From Pseudomonadota bacterium (lineage in GTDB: Bacteria; Pseudomonadota; Alphaproteobacteria; ATCC43930; CGMCC-115725), in NCBI GenBank assembly GCA_021790295.1, contig JAJYIC010000184.1, positions 1-5,588 of the forward strand: a stretch of 5,588 bases of DNA, written 5' to 3'. Shown in pieces: positions 4,827 to 5,588 of the stretch. Position numbers and translations under genes: made by a program. The notes beneath the pieces were generated by a model. That model saw only the letters and a program-made list of their open reading frames with translations. It did not search any database and was not told the DNA's origin. Position 1 is the stretch's first letter. Each line of letters opens with the position of its first letter.

Positions 4827-5588
4827 ATGGCCGAGGTCGCCCCCGTCCGCGGCAGCGAAGAAGCTGCGGGCGCGCCACGCAGGGTCGAAGCGCGCCTGCG
4901 CGACAGCGACCTTTTCCTGCTCGGGCTTGCCGCGAGCGCCGGGGTGATGGCGGGGATCAGCGTCATCATCATGGATCTTCTGACCGGATTCTTGAAACAC
5001 CTCGCTTACGCCATCCCGGAAAACGGGCATCTGAGCAGCGCGTCTTCCCTTCCCTGGCCGCGGATCGTGACGATGCCGATCCTCGGCGGTCTTCTCGTCG
5101 GGCTCGCTTCGACCGTGTGGCGCCGCTGGCGGCGGCGCGAGATCGTCGATTCGATCGAAGCGAACGCGCTTTTCGGCGGACGGATGTCGGTAACAGACAG
5201 CCTTTGGCTCGTCTTTCAGACCATCCTTTCGGGCGGGTTCGGCGCCTCCGTAGGGCTCGAGGCGGCCTATACCCAATGCGGCGCCGCGCTCGCTTCGCGT
5301 CTGGGGCGCGAGCTTGGCTTGCGCCGCGACGACATGCGCACGCTCGTCGGCTGCGGCGCGGCGGGGGCGATCGCGGCGGCTTTCAACGCCCCTCTCGCCG
5401 GCGCCTTTTACGCCTTCGAACTGATCGTCGGCAGCTACACCTTGCAGACCATGGCGCCGATCGGCATCGCCGCGGTTTCGGGGGTGATGGTGGTGCGCGC
5501 CTTGTGGGGGACCGAGCCGATCGTTGTCATCTGGCATCCGGTGACGCTGACGCTTTCGGATTATGTCGCGTTTTTCGTTCGCGGCCGC
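4827..5588 (+). CDS. ClC-family chloride channel/transporter, 3' end cut by window edge
   Basis: This is an integral inner-membrane protein of the ClC family, which moves chloride or other anions either passively or in exchange for protons. There are 254 codons from ATG 4827 to the window edge; a full ClC core is usually 400 or more, so about half is missing. Several hydrophobic helices are visible, for example residues 29-52 and 80-97. The block CGAAGAIAAAFNAPLAGAFY (176-195) matches the highly conserved GAAAGLAAAFNAPLAG region. Where classic members have GREGP, this protein has GLEAA (143-147); Glu145 aligns with the gating glutamate (E. coli Glu148). The GSGIP filter motif is not present; EANALFGGRMS (111-121) occupies that area. 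In place of the inner Glu203 pair (EE) it reads FELI (197-200), with Glu198 aligning to Glu202. An in-frame TTG 4791 is an alternative start adding 12 residues. It may be the last gene of the cluster or be transcribed separately. Confidence 0.92.
   Translation, partial: MAEVAPVRGSEEAAGAPRRVEARLRDSDLFLLGLAASAGVMAGISVIIMDLLTGFLKHLAYAIPENGHLSSASSLPWPRIVTMPILGGLLVGLASTVWRRWRRREIVDSIEANALFGGRMSVTDSLWLVFQTILSGGFGASVGLEAAYTQCGAALASRLGRELGLRRDDMRTLVGCGAAGAIAAAFNAPLAGAFYAFELIVGSYTLQTMAPIGIAAVSGVMVVRALWGTEPIVVIWHPVTLTLSDYVAFFVRGR
5581..5588. other. NotI recognition sequence at the window edge
   Basis: GCGGCCGC occupies the last eight bases. In frame it turns the end of the ClC fragment into VRGR right after a hydrophobic stretch (DYVAFF). 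It may be natural in such GC-rich DNA or may mark a cloning junction. Confidence 0.4.

Overview
The window is GC-rich, tightly packed bacterial DNA. Protein similarity and gene order suggest an alphaproteobacterium, probably of the Hyphomicrobiales. This rests on the 188-residue EF-P with an MKINAIDIKPGN-type start, the SuhB sequence, the efp-suhB-motA-like-motB-like order and the ClC subtype. No rRNA, tRNA, insertion sequence, CRISPR array or clear phage signature is visible, so this looks like ordinary chromosomal core sequence.

Left part: positions 1-891, minus strand, carry most of epmA (EF-P lysyltransferase), which runs off the left edge. It is divergent from efp (1005-1571, plus strand) across a 113-base gap. 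EpmA charges the lysine at the tip of the EF-P loop, so enzyme and substrate sit head to head.

Middle part: efp is followed at short spacing by an inositol-monophosphatase/SuhB-family gene (1600-2421), a MotA/TolQ/ExbB-type proton-channel subunit (2441-3577) and a MotB/OmpA-type peptidoglycan-binding partner (3628-4740). All are on the plus strand and probably cotranscribed. The channel pair is not accompanied by flagellar genes or by Zorya effectors here, and its role is unassigned. Both channel genes are preceded by a very short reading frame that has a good Shine-Dalgarno sequence and lies between the previous stop and the real start. This suggests coupled translation, or else ancestral N-termini that were cut off.

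Right part: after an 86-base gap, a ClC-family chloride channel/transporter gene starts near 4827 (or TTG 4791) and runs off the right edge. It keeps the gating glutamate but has an atypical selectivity-filter region. The window ends exactly on a NotI recognition sequence.
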